DNA of 64,000 nucleotides, taken from positions 10,945,451 through 11,009,450 of the forward strand of contig OZ024897.1 of the NCBI GenBank assembly GCA_964017195.1, given 5' to 3'. Both the position numbers and the translations under genes were made by a program. The notes beneath the pieces were generated by a model. That model did no database searches and was not told where the DNA came from. It worked only from the letters and a program-made list of their open reading frames with translations. The DNA is from Siderastrea radians (Eukaryota; Cnidaria; Anthozoa; Scleractinia; Rhizangiidae). Shown one piece after another: positions 46,161 through 57,289 of this stretch (positions are counted from its first letter, which is position 1; each line of letters begins with the position of its first letter).

Positions 46161-47599
46161 GTAAGGTGCAGGTAGGTTCAGTGCTGTTTGTTCTAAGTTA
46201 GTAAACCTTAGCTCTTAATTTGTTTTTTGAGTGAAGAACGTTTTTAACGAAAGAAACAGAACCGTTGGTTGACGTCTAATCCCAGAATTAGCATTAATCG
46301 CCTCTCGAACAACCGCGCCGTGGAGTAGCTGTTAGTACAGGCACGCATTGTTAGTCTTGTGAAGTAGAAAAAAGTTGAGTGTCTGTACTCTATAGCTGTA
46401 ATCTACAGCTGCCTGTATAGTACGTACAAGGGTTAACTGCTTGCCACTCCTGGGTTCCTCTGGGTTAAATCTCTCCAGTCTCAGTGTTGATTCACGAATT
46501 TTGAAAAAGCAGAATTAAACAATAGCAACAACAAGCCTTTATACATTTTTTTGGAGGTTCAAGTGCAATTTAGTTAACACACTTGGCGTAACTACGATCT
46601 CAACGCCGTACTTTTTCAAGGAAAAACAAACAAACAAACAAAATCAAACTAGCACAAAAGTTGAATTAACTATGCACACTGGACCAGACACTCAGTGTGC
46701 GACTGCACATACTACTGAGTAACACGATTAGTCTGTTTGTAGCGACACCAGCTCACATAAAGATTGGAACGGTTCAGATATATAGCTTTCCCTAAAAATG
46801 CTAGGTACCCCAGTTTGAGTAGCCATTTTGGGGCCGGCCATAGGCGTCTATCGTCCCGTAACGAAATTGAACAGTGTGGAGAAAACTACATCCTTTATCC
46901 GTCTTTCAGTTGTATCTCATTGTCTAAACACTAACGTATACCGTATATCTAAACCCGTTTCAGTTGTCTAACTTCTTGTTTACGCATGCGTATTTGTCAC
47001 AAGGGTGAAGTCTCGTGAAAAATGTCGAAAAAAGGGGCTTTCTTATCATGAGGACCGGTGTTATTGCTATAGATGACCCGTTCCAAGAAACCTCGTGTAA
47101 ATAGCATCTGCATACTTAACAAGCTGAATCTACTCCCGATCCGAGCAGTTATGCTCCTGTCAATCATGACCCTTGACATATAGCATCATTCAAATCTGCT
47201 GAGGTGACTATTATAGGATAACAATAGCTCTGATATCGTCTCTTGACGATAAATATCTATTCACCCATGGTGTGCACAGACGTTCTAGGCGGATAATATC
47301 ATATTCGACCCATCGTGATCTCTTACTAGAATTGCTGTCAGGGACTTTTTCACGTATTAAACAAAACATAATATGCCTTGCCTATTCCCCTCTTTATGAA
47401 GAAACTGTTTCAAATTCTATTGTGAAAATTCTTGTCTACGAAGTAACTGTTTCAAGATCCACTGTAAGATTCTAGCAGCAACACAACAAAGCTAGATACG
47501 AGTAAAGTTCAGTTGCATTGACAATCACAAAAGTTAGCTGTTGTTAGCTTCGCCCATGGCTTCGGACCAGCATGAGCAAACATTGAGACTTTCGGGTTG
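46161..47599. other. intergenic, no gene recognised
   Basis: AT-rich sequence with a CAAA tetranucleotide run near 46627-46641. No coding exon, RNA gene or clear repeat is recognised. Confidence 0.45.
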
Positions 47600-50573
47600 C
47601 TAATTATCCCCTGGAATCTTGGTCTGCACAGGTGCCACGGTGCAAGCTTCGTCGTACCTGCCACACTTCCAAGAGCCTTCTTTTGCTTTCAAACATATAA
47701 AGCAAAATTCCTTGCCGCATCGACAGCGCATGTGTTTACAAGCACGCACATGCTCAATGAGCATGCCACAAGCTAGGCATGCGCGGAGGGAGGGGCAGCC
47801 AACTACTCCGACAATGGTCTTCCTGGGACAGTTGCGTAGAATTTTTAGGCGCTTGTCTTCACCAGAGCAGTCAGAGTTTCCTGGAGAATGAAATAAATGT
47901 GGTTCAAATTTGGTTTGGGTCCAATTTTTATTTCCTTTGTCTTATACTTGTAGCCATAAATCAAAATGAAATTTGAAGTACAACATAAACCAAACAGGTA
48001 AGACAGTCGAAAAGAATAAAAGAAAAGGAAAGTTGTACTGAAACAAAATTACAAAGTCCACTTAAAGCCTTCTCCCAAGTGATAATTTACAAATATCCAC
48101 CGAAGTGGAGGTCAATAAGTGTTTTAGTGCATACCAAACCAGTGGATAGCCAGAACCAGAGAGTTCCTTTTCTTCTGAGAAATGAGGCAAAACTCGCCCG
48201 CGAAATCCAGAACGGTGCTGGGCGGTGAATAGCGGATACTTTCCCGAGTTTGAGCAGCCAATCACAATGCGGGAAAACCACTAACCACTGTTTTGGTACA
48301 CACTAATGACTGATGGCTACTCAGCTCTTTGATGGAAAACTAGTCCATCAGATTCTCACGCACTCCTACTCTAACTACCGTATTCGGAAAATCGTCGCAC
48401 CAATCACAAAGAAGCTCGTAGAGATTCTCAAACACTCCGACTCTCTCAGTCTCAGTCTCAGTTGGGGGAGCAAGGGCTGTTTTAGGTAAATCTTCGGTCG
48501 GAACACGGAAGCAGCACTCGCACAGTTTCCGATTCTTCTCATTTAATTGTAAAGAAGCTTGATAATTCCCGAGCATCGCGACTCCGACTAGGTAGGGAAA
48601 ACAAGTGTCTTTTTCGTCAAATCTTCTTAGAAGCACTTAAAGAGTTTTAGATTCTTATTACCGATCTAGCCTGTCTCTTCTAGTTTCTAGTTTTTTTTTC
48701 CTCCGCTCTTAATATTTTTTGTTCGCGCGCCATTATCTAAACGCCTGGAACAGGCTACTTATTGTCTGACCAAAAAAAAAAAACAGCATAAGCAATTGTT
48801 CGAGTACACCAAACTTACCACACTTTGTAGTGCTGGAACTAGCCCACTCGTGTAGACAGTGCCAACAGAACTCGTAAGGTTCCGCTTTATTTTTACTACA
48901 CAGTGGACAAACCACTCGGATGTCCTTTTTGTTGCGTCGTTCCACCATAGAGGTGCAACTGGGACACTCTTGAATGCCCATGGCCTTGATCAAATAATTC
49001 TTGGAGATCTTTTTCTCAAACTCCTCAATCTCGGCGTCTGTCAAAACAGCCAGACGTCGCACGTCTACGTAATCCCATTCAACGCCACAATATACAGGGG
49101 GCTCGTCCTCGCTGATATATGGACATAAAAACCGCGACCGACCTGCGTCCAAGATGCTGCGGCAGTAAGCTGTCAGAGATTCTGGAGCTGAAAGCAAAAC
49201 GTTGATGTATGTATAACTATAGGTAGTGAGCTCACGTTTTCTATCGATTGGCCGGGTCAATGTAAACACTGCATGGCGAAATCAACTATTAAGCCACGAA
49301 TAAAAAGAAAAACGAGGAAACTCTTTCTTCTGATTTTCCATCTATGATGGTTCGTACGCAAATCAGTCTTTGACGTAATTATTAAATAAAAAACACAAAA
49401 TCAAAACTCTTACTAATAGCATGCCCACAAGGCATCTTGGCCCTCTTGTTTTCTGGATCATCATCCCACGTGATCATATCCGGGGCATCAGATAGCTCCA
49501 CCGCGTCATCAAGTACTTTCTCAGGGGGAATGCTTGTCAGGGTGCTTGACCCTCCCATTAGACGAAGGACAAGGAACACATTGGACTCGTTTTGCATACC
49601 GTAGTCCGACAGGCGTTTGCCAATCTCTAGTTCCTTGGTTGTATAAATACCACGCATGACATCTGCTGGAACGCCGTTCTTTTTTGACAGCATTGTAAAA
49701 AAGTCCTTCACTGTGGCATCCTAAAAAGAAGGACAAAATAGTCGCCTTGGGGCTTATTCTACGAAATAGATACAGTAAAACCTCTCTTTGGCGGTCAGTC
49801 GTCAGTCCAGCAAATCGGATTATCATGACCAGCATGAGCCAGTGAACAGACTCCTTAGAGGGGTGTAGGGCGCAAGAAAAAGTGTATCCCCCTGTCTTTT
49901 TACCCTAGTCTGTTGCCCAGTAGAGAACCTACTGTAGACCTAGATACAAATATCACATAAAATTGCCTTAATAGCATTCCGGAAATCCCGCAAATCGATT
50001 TCTAAATAACCGCCAAAAGAGACGTTTTAGTTATTGTGGTTGCATTTCAGTGTCACGAAGTTTGTCACATGTCACATGACCAGGAACCTTACCAGAATTG
50101 ACACCCCAGGCCCCAGGGGGTACTCCCTTACACGGGGACATGCAGCCCGATGGGGTATGGTTTTCATGGGGATTGGTCTTAAATAGGGTATCGATTTCAT
50201 AAAGTAGACATTAACTTCTAGAAACCTCACCACAATCACAATTCCATTCTAGTCGTAAAACAGGGTATGTTTGGGGGTTAAATGTCCTAGTCAGGGTCTG
50301 AAAAGAGATTTGGGCCATAAAGAGCCACTTCCGGCTAGATGCTCTTTCCCTAAAGGGTGTTGGTTACACGTTAGTCCTAATTATCTCTCAGTGCAAGCCA
50401 TCTTCGCTCTCGGAAAACTCTACGGTTCTCGGAACATATCAGTTGATGTCTATGGACAGATTTTCGTGCATTCTACTGTCTATGCAAAACCGTCGGCTTA
50501 CCTTGTGAATGTTGATAGTGGTAATCCCACCTTGTATACCGTGTACGAATATTTGAATCAGTCCTGGTGCCAT
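47600..50573 (-). CDS. ubiquitin-like/RBR (RING-IBR-RING2) E3 ligase-type protein, four exons, 342 residues
   Basis: Exons in translation order: 50573-50502, 49720-49414, 49187-48819, 47880-47600; GT-AG at each junction and phases join. Residues ~5-81 form a ubiquitin-like domain (IQIFVHG..., GVPADVMRGIYTTKELEIG, LSDYGMQNES, ending LVLRLMGG at 74-81). A partial RING1 follows: Cys122-Gly-His124, Cys135, Cys148 and Cys160, without the first Cys pair. The IBR has C201, C204, C220, C223, C234, C237, C249 and C254. RING2 has C284, C287, then Cys297 at the spacing of the parkin catalytic Cys431, C302, C304, C309 and C312. Known RBR ligases pass ubiquitin through that Cys, so HECT-like transfer is predicted. 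I recall many similar cnidarian proteins without assigned function. The gene stands alone. Confidence 0.88.
47881..48818 (-). other. third intron of the RBR gene
   Basis: Contains an open minus frame (48340-48636) and a near-tandem TCTCAGTCTCAG stretch. I see no RBR homology and treat the frame as chance. Confidence 0.5.
50105..50350. repeat. dispersed repeat fragment with GGGGGTACTCCC
   Basis: CCCAGGGGGTACTCCCTTAC followed by GGGGTATGGTTTTCATGGGG is similar in style to the repeat at 21548-21955. It lies in the first intron of the RBR gene, next to exon 1. Confidence 0.5.
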
Positions 50574-52500
50574 CGATCTAGCAACGCAGCTGGGTAGAGA
50601 AGAGACTTAATTTTAGACACAGGCACTTAAACATAGGCCATTGAAATGTAGCTTTAATCAGCAAACGAAACGCTGAGAGCCTCACCTTTCGAAACTCACA
50701 CTGAAAGAACAGGGGGACGATCAACGACTGCACGACAGCAGTTCTCTACACTGCGGTTTCAGTTGGATAGCTGCACGTTTTATTGTAGGTTTGACTAAAT
50801 TAAGCAGTGATTCCATTCTACGGGAAAAGTCCCAAAACATTCGTCACGCAACTTCAGATATGCGTGGACTAAACTATTTAATATCCATTTCTAAGAAAAC
50901 ATGGACTTGAGCTCGAAATTAAGGTTTTTAGCTTTTGGAGAATTACTACCTGGTCCTGATTCATCACTTAAATCGGTGGTGATTTAAAAAAGAATGATAA
51001 AAATAGTAAAACACCGAGTTTAATTCAATGCGTCACATTGTTTACGGTTGTTTTTTGTAGGGGATTCCCCTGCAAAACCGAAACCCTTCTCGCTTTGTGA
51101 ATTGCAACTGTGCAGCAAGTATTATTTGTCAAGACAATGGAAATTTTTCCTCCGAATGGCTGCAAGTTTCAAACAGCTTGGCAGATGAGACTAACAGAGA
51201 CGTATGAAGCAAAGCACGTAAATGTTCTGTTATATGCACATGTATGAAAGTGTTAAAACAGGATCGGATGACGTCATTTTTCTCGGAAGACCCCTCGACA
51301 CTAGAACAGAGAGGGGTGTTTCCCCCAGGAAGAATTTTCATCGTTTATCAAACAGGCAGGTGACAACAACAAAGAACACAGTCAAGCTGCTTGCTGGCGA
51401 CGTGTGTTGATGCAACACCCAAAATCTCATATCGTCAGCACAGCCTTACCCCATATAAAGTCACTTGTCTTGCACTCTCGTCTGTTTCTCATATTCGCAA
51501 AATTTCGAAAGCAACGTAGCAGGAATCTATGTTGGACTATTTTTTGTTCTGCTCTTCTTGTCTTTTGAATATTTCTCAGAAACTCATATGACGTCATGGC
51601 TGACTGCAGCCACAATGCCTTTTCATACGTTTTGCCTGGTTTAAGCACACAAATAAGTGCGCCGCTTCTGATTTACAAATGTGATAAGCTCTTCCCATAA
51701 TGACGGGAGCAAAGGATCACAGACGTTTGCGTGATCCGAGCGTCCCACATGTCAGCGGGAATTTCCCTTGGGGTTTTTCCCAGAAAAAATCCCGTCAGCC
51801 TTGCATTTATTATTACTGAAAAATCAAAGTTCCCTCAATCAAGATTCCGTCGTTGCATGCACAATGAGCCTACGAAGAGACTTTATTTCGAGGTGAGGAA
51901 ATTCAGTTTTCTAAAGTATGCTTTCAGGGTGATAATTACCAGTATGATGGATCATAGAATGAGAATAGTGGAACTGTTTGAAGCGAATTCAATCGAACAA
52001 TGAAAATTTCAGAGTCGAATAACAAACATCTTATAACTAAAATATCCGAACCTGATGGTGTCACCACAAGACCATGGGAAAGCTTCAAGTGCGATGGATT
52101 TCAATTCAAAAGCTACGTGATCCACCATCCCCTTCCCACCTGAGGGGAGGTAAGCTTGACTATTGCTTACGAAGGAGGATCGAGAGTCAACGGTGCTCTT
52201 TTTGTCAGTCGGTCAAGAAAATCTGAGCTTTTCATTAACAACAAACAACCACAGGCAACAATTCATAGTCGTCAGTTGGCAAGGGTGAGGGGTGGGGAGG
52301 GGACGACGGGACACCCGCACTCAATTCGCTCAGCGGACATCCTCGTACTCAGAAACAATGAACTTTGCATAGACCACCGTAACAAAATAAAAGTACCGGA
52401 TCCTGTAGTGAAGGATCTAATCAGCAAAAAATAAAGAGCCAAATACGATAAAAAAGCAAATGCTGATTCAACGGTAGGGAAACTGTATATATTTTACCAA
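50574..52500. other. intergenic between the RBR gene and the oxidase gene
   Basis: The promoter of the RBR gene must lie at the left end. No coding region is recognised; frames at 51427-51648 and 52156-52434 resemble nothing I know. A hammerhead-like core is at the right end (52503-52531, minus). Confidence 0.45.
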
Positions 52501-52502
52501 TA

Positions 52503-52531
52503 TTTCAAAAGGCACAGCCTTTCTTCTTCAG
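52503..52531 (-). other. hammerhead-like core in a repeat
   Basis: On the minus strand the order is CTGAAGA (52531-52525), a perfect 6-bp hairpin AAAGGC-TGT-GCCTTT (52522-52508), one base, and GAAA (52506-52503). This is the CUGANGA-stem II-GAAA arrangement of hammerhead ribozyme cores. Stem III and the cleavage triplet are not demonstrated. Confidence 0.35.
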
Positions 52532-52862
52532 GGACTTACAGAGAATGACTCTAAGGGCAAAAACGTTACAATTAACTAAGGGTATAAAATACGATAATAG
52601 AATAACAACATATAACAGCTTATATTACAACTTTTAAAAACTGGCGTAAAAACTAAAAACGTTACGATTTGAAATTTATATTTAAAGAAGCTAATATTAC
52701 AAAGTCAAAAACAGTTTTCCATAGCAAATTATTTTCCACTCTTTAAACAGCCGTGGGTAGAAAAGCTAAATCGGTCCGTTAGTTATCCACTACTATTAGT
52801 TGCCGATATGACAACTAACAACCGAAACAATTTCTCTCGTCTGTGGAGGTGAAGTCTGTCTT

Positions 52863-54298
52863 CTATGCAATAAAACAACTAAGAGAGATAAATCCAGCAA
52901 GCAGACTAACGGGAAACAAACCCATTCGCGACGATTTGCTCTTCAACTTGCAGTCCTGTGTTTTTGTGATCACTGGTAGGCCTGTGGAAGGCTGGTATGA
53001 CTCACACTTCTCCCCCTTGATGCACCCAGCGATCTCCTCGGCTCTCTCCAGTCCACTGAAGTACGCTCCCTGAAGATAGCCATACCAGTCTGCATGGGTT
53101 GCCTCACCAGCAAAAAACAAATTCTTCAGCCGACCGGCCATGTTAGCCCAAACTGTCGAATCTGTTCCGACCACCGGGTCTGCCCACGATCCCTGTGTGT
53201 ATGGGTTCTGCGACCATTTGCTCACCACAATTTCTGTGAAGGATAGAGGAAAACGTTTTTTTTAAATTCTCTTTAAAATTGTTTCCAATATAGCTTACTT
53301 TATTATTACTTTCAGTCATTCCAATCAAAATAGAACAGCTACCAAAAGGTAACAGTCAATCCATCTATCCAACTATCTGTGCATCCATCCGTCCGTCCGT
53401 CCATCCGTCCGTCCGTCGGTCGGTCGGTCGGTCAATGAACATTTATGCCTTCCCAAGACACAGTTCACCTTAATTACGTGTTATCAGACGACTACCTGTG
53501 GCATTGGTTATGTTGGGTCCATACATGTTTCTCAGAACTTGCATCACTTGTTCCATCGTTTTGGAATCATCCTGCCATTCTACCTTAAGTGCTTGATCTC
53601 CTGTTACTCCCACAAACAGAGCAGTTGATCTAGGAAAAAATCCAGCTCGATTGAGGTCGAAAAAGGCTGGATAGTTCTGGGTTGGGATTGGTACTGAAAC
53701 GTGTAAGATCCATTCATTGTCATCCCAGAAATCACTCGGAAACTTAAGGAAAATCTTTGTAAAGTGGATTGGTCTCAGACGATAAATGGCTTCTTTCTTC
53801 CAATCTGGCAAGGGTGGGTCAAACTGCACCGAACCACTGTACAGCACCCCAGCGCTGAAAGTGCACAGGGCGTAGTCTGCGGTGAACGTTTCTCCCCCAG
53901 CTGTGGTGACTTCAACACCGTCCTTACCGTACTTGATCTTCGTCACTCTCTTGTTCAGTAGTATCTTGTCTTCAAAGCTTGAATAGAAATCACTAAAAAG
54001 AGTCCAGATGCCTCTTTGGTCTGTAATAAACAGGTCTTCCCCTGGGCCTCCCATGTTGTTCAACGATGTTAAGTATTCGCTCTCTCCATACTCAAAATCG
54101 ATGTCATACCAAGAGAGAACCTTTTTCAGAGGGGTGTCGGACCTCCAGCCGAGAATGTCTAGTCCAGTGGATACAGGCATATCTCTGGGTGGGATGTCCT
54201 CTTCACCTCTTTCCTCCCCCATCTCAAACAGCTTTTCAGCGGTCTTCTTCCATTCTTTAAAGACTTTCATGTCTGTTATGTCCACTCCGGCATCGTTT
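52863..54298 (-). CDS. FAD-dependent polyamine-oxidase-like enzyme, C-terminal two exons (about 390 residues)
   Basis: Exons 54298-53496 and 53233-52863 join GT-AG with a split Glu codon. The protein is closest to the maize polyamine oxidase/spermine oxidase group: ITDQRGIW, ADYALCTFSAGVL, LPDWKKEAIY, FTKIFLKFP with the conserved flavin-site Lys encoded at 53755-53757, FAGEATHADWYGYLQGAYFSG (C-terminal FAD-binding segment) and GLERAEEI. These enzymes oxidise spermine or spermidine using FAD. The last ~18 residues are strongly hydrophobic (LFPVSLLAGFISLSCFIA), suggesting a GPI signal or tail anchor. The first ~110 residues of the fold, including the GxGxxG dinucleotide-binding motif, are not encoded next to this exon; the acceptor at 54299-54301 says another exon lies upstream, possibly beyond the window. 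Confidence 0.88.
53387..53434. repeat. CCGT/CGGT tetranucleotide microsatellite
   Basis: CCGTCCGT and GGTCGGTC runs in the oxidase intron. Confidence 0.85.
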
Positions 54299-54301
54299 CT
54301 A

Positions 54302-54489
54302 AGAAGAATAAGAAAACAGTAAGTAAGGTTGACTGCGCGCCTTAATGCAGAAGGATATCTTTTTACGCACATGGCCGCCTCCTTCTTCTTCACCTTTGGA
54401 TTTTTTGGTGACTGCTCAACAGTTTCTGCTTTCCTGTGGCCTCCCAAACTTGGCAGAGTTTTTCCTGATCTGAGAAGTTTACCAGACAT
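54302..54489 (-). CDS. lysine-rich frame upstream of the oxidase exon, possible first exon
   Basis: An ATG at 54489 opens a frame (MSGKLLRSGKTLPSLGG and a lysine-rich stretch) that happens to run in frame through the pyrimidine tract into the oxidase exon. The tract followed by TTAG is a normal 3' splice site, so continuity may be chance. If it is translated, the product would lack the Rossmann nucleotide-binding motif. Two CACGTG-like sites lie just upstream (54582-54595), so a promoter is possible. I cannot tell whether this is an alternative start, a separate gene exon or noise. Confidence 0.3.
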
Positions 54490-55004
54490 GCAGCGACAAG
54501 TCAGGCTGTTCAGTTGAGATACGAAAGATTTCGCTCGTCACGGAGCTGAACTTGACACTTCCTCACTACACGATGCCCAGCCACGTGTCACGTGTTAATA
54601 ATAACAACAGTTAACATTACTTAGAACACTACTATCACTCTACTTACGACACTACTTACACCCACACTCTAGCTTCATTTACTACTTACTTTCTTTACAT
54701 TTTTCATTTATCAAAAAAAGAGAGAGAAAACACACAGACCACTAAGAAATTCAGGCAGAGTTTTTGGATCTGGGATTGTCATATTAATCCCTAGCATTTT
54801 TTTTAATACATCAAAACTAATTAATATATAAATTTAGCCAAGCCTAAAAGCGGAGCCCCCCTTTTTGTTTTGTCTGTTTTTTTTTTGTTTTTGTTTTTTG
54901 TTTTGTTTTGTTTTTGCTGGCAGTTATTAATTTGTGCAAATACTCTCATTCAAGTCGTTAAATTAAAGAAAAACAAAAAAACAAAGAAAAAAAAGAAAAA
55001 AATT

Positions 55005-55075
55005 CTGCTTTCGCTGAGTGTCGAACCCGGCTCGTCGGCGTGAGATGCCGGTGACTAGTCCACTAGGCCATGGGC
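55005..55075 (-). other. tRNA-like sequence (Glu-CTC-like), probably SINE or pseudogene
   Basis: On the minus strand GCCCATGGCCTAGTGGACTA starts like a tRNA with an A box, followed by a well-paired anticodon arm (CGGC-ATCTCAC-GCCG, anticodon CTC) and GGGTTCGACAC as a B box. The acceptor stem and T stem do not pair properly, so it is not a functional tRNA. Confidence 0.5.
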
Positions 55076-55430
55076 GTTTAACGTTAAGTTAAAAGTTAAT
55101 TTTAATACTTATTTCTTTCTTCGTGACAAGCTGCCTATCAGCATGAAAATGCTGGTGTTTTTCCTGGAAAAATGTGTTCGAAACGCCGTAAAAACCATGG
55201 TTGTGGACAGAAAAAACCAAAAAGCACTAGCTCTGCTATATTTGGCGTCGAAACCGCTGCGAAAAGCTGCGAACTCAAGCGGTGTGCCGACCGAGTTTGA
55301 ACAGAACCGACGAGGCAAATTTGAACTTTTTGCCTGAACTTTATCGCCTAATTTCTTTCGCCTAAATTGAACTTTTCCCCTTCCACCAAAAAGACAACTG
55401 AGTGTTCTTTTGAACTTTTTTTTTCCACTA

Positions 55431-56577
55431 ACAAATTTGTTTTTGACTTTTGTTGTCTTTGCTTGTTTTGCTACAACGCGGGTCAACATGCGATTTCGCG
55501 CCAAAAACACACGGGATTCAGCACAGGGTTGTATCCAGTGTATGAAGTGTATTGGTAGCCCTCTGGTGCGGACGGACGGACGGACGTACGGATGTAAGGA
55601 CGTACGGATGTACGGACGGACGGTCACGTGACTATTACGTCACTACCAAAATTTTTTGGCTTGATAGGTTACCAAATTTCCTTAGCAACGGAGCTCCGCT
55701 GACGCGCTAGCGCGCTGGCTCCGCTATTATAACGCTTACCGATTACAACACTAACGGAAGAAATATTACGAGGCGCATGCCATCGGTCAAACAAAGCAAA
55801 CACTGCTTGTCCATGTTCACCGCAGACGCTTAATAACACCCCTCTGGAGAAGAAAGGGTCAATGTTGTGGCGTGAAAATAGTCCCAAACTCGACTTCCAT
55901 TTAGCAAGATATCGGAAAATCCGGCCTGCTTAAACGGAGATTTTTGCGTTTTGGGGTGAAAAATGTGCTGAAATTTAAATTAAATGCCTTTTACGTATAT
56001 ATATAACAAATTTGTTTTTGACTTTTGTTGTCTTTGCTTGTTTTGCTACAACGCGGGTCAACATGCGATTTCGCGCCAAAAACACACGGGATTCAGCACA
56101 GGGTTGTATCCAGTGTATGAAGTGTATTGGTAGCCCTCTGGTGCGGACGGACGGACGGACGTACGGATGTAAGGACGTACGGATGTACGGACGGACGGTC
56201 ACGTGACTATTACGTCACTACCAAAATTTTTTGGCTTGATAGGTTACCAAATTTCCTTAGCAACGGAGCTCCGCTGACGCGCTAGCGCGCTGGCTCCGCT
56301 ATTATAACGCTTACCGATTACAACACTAACGGAAGAAATATTACGAGGCGCATGCCATCGGTCAAACAAAGCAAACATTGCTTGTCCATGTTCACCGCAG
56401 ACGCTTAATAACACCCCTCTGGAGAGGAAAGGGTCAATGTTGTGGCGTGAAAATAGTCCCAAACTCGACTTCCATTTAGCAAGATATCGGAAAATCCGGC
56501 CTGCTTAAACGGAGATTTTTGCGTTTTGGGGTGAAAAATGTGCTGAAATTTAAATTAAATGCCTTTTACGTATATAG
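55431..56577. repeat. 575-bp tandem duplication
   Basis: Copy 1 (55431-56005) and copy 2 (56006-56577) are almost identical; I noticed only two substitutions (for example CTGGAGAAG/CTGGAGAGG). Each copy contains a GGACGGACGTACGG minisatellite, a CGCGCTAGCGCG palindrome and TCACGTGACTATTACGTCA. The near identity means the duplication is very recent. Confidence 0.95.
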
Positions 56578-56579
56578 AA

Positions 56580-57289
56580 TACTCCTCAAATGTCAAGAGA
56601 AGGAAATGAAATGATTTTCTCAAAGGGATAACAAACTATTGTCAGTTTCTGGCGATTTTTCCGAGAAACAAAGGAAAAACTTGAAAACACATGCCGATGT
56701 TTTCAAGTTGCAATCCATTTCCAGCCTAGCGATCCGCAGCCAAACACACTTAATTACAGTCTCCAGAGAACCGGTAGAGTAGTTTTAAACGAAACTTAAG
56801 CAGTTTTTGGGGTTTCCTCTAATTAGAATATGTCTTTCAGCTTTTCAAAGTTTTCCTTAAAATTGGTGACCGGAACTACAAAACGAATACCCTCGCTTAA
56901 ACGCTTCGGTCAGACGCCAAGAGTCGACAGGAGATCAACAAGGTCTTCGTTTTGTAGAAAAGGCTGCCTCGCTTAAATGCTTTGTCAGTTGACAAGAGAC
57001 ACGAAATCGATGACGTCTTCGTTTTGTAGAAAAGGCCTGGGAGAGCGGTTGAAACAAAGGTTAATTTAGTGAGTGCCGCTAAGGATTTTACTATGATGTT
57101 AATTTTCCCACACAGCGTCAAGTCCCTGGCATTTTTCCAAGGAAAGCAATTTAGGTTGTAACTGAGTTTTTACTGTAAGAAATATTCTGGTCTCTCGAAA
57201 AACAAATACCAAGCGCATATACATAATCTTTTGGCCAGCGTATACCAAAGGGAGTATCAGCCCTGTGTTTATTTGAGGCTAACCATAGT
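56580..57289. other. non-coding stretch between the tandem duplication and the minus-strand retrotransposon
   Basis: Contains a short local repeat (TCTTCGTTTTGTAGAAAAGGC at about 56943-56963 and again at 57016-57036, each preceded by a CGCTTAAA/GCTTAAAC-like block and a GTTGACAAGAG or related phrase). No gene is recognised. The right part may be the 3' end of the retrotransposon. Confidence 0.45.

Noticed and set aside
48340..48636. 98-residue minus frame as an extra exon of the RBR gene
   Set aside because: The flanking RBR exons join in phase without it and complete the IBR domain.
55005..55075. Functional tRNA-Glu gene
   Set aside because: T stem and acceptor stem mismatched.
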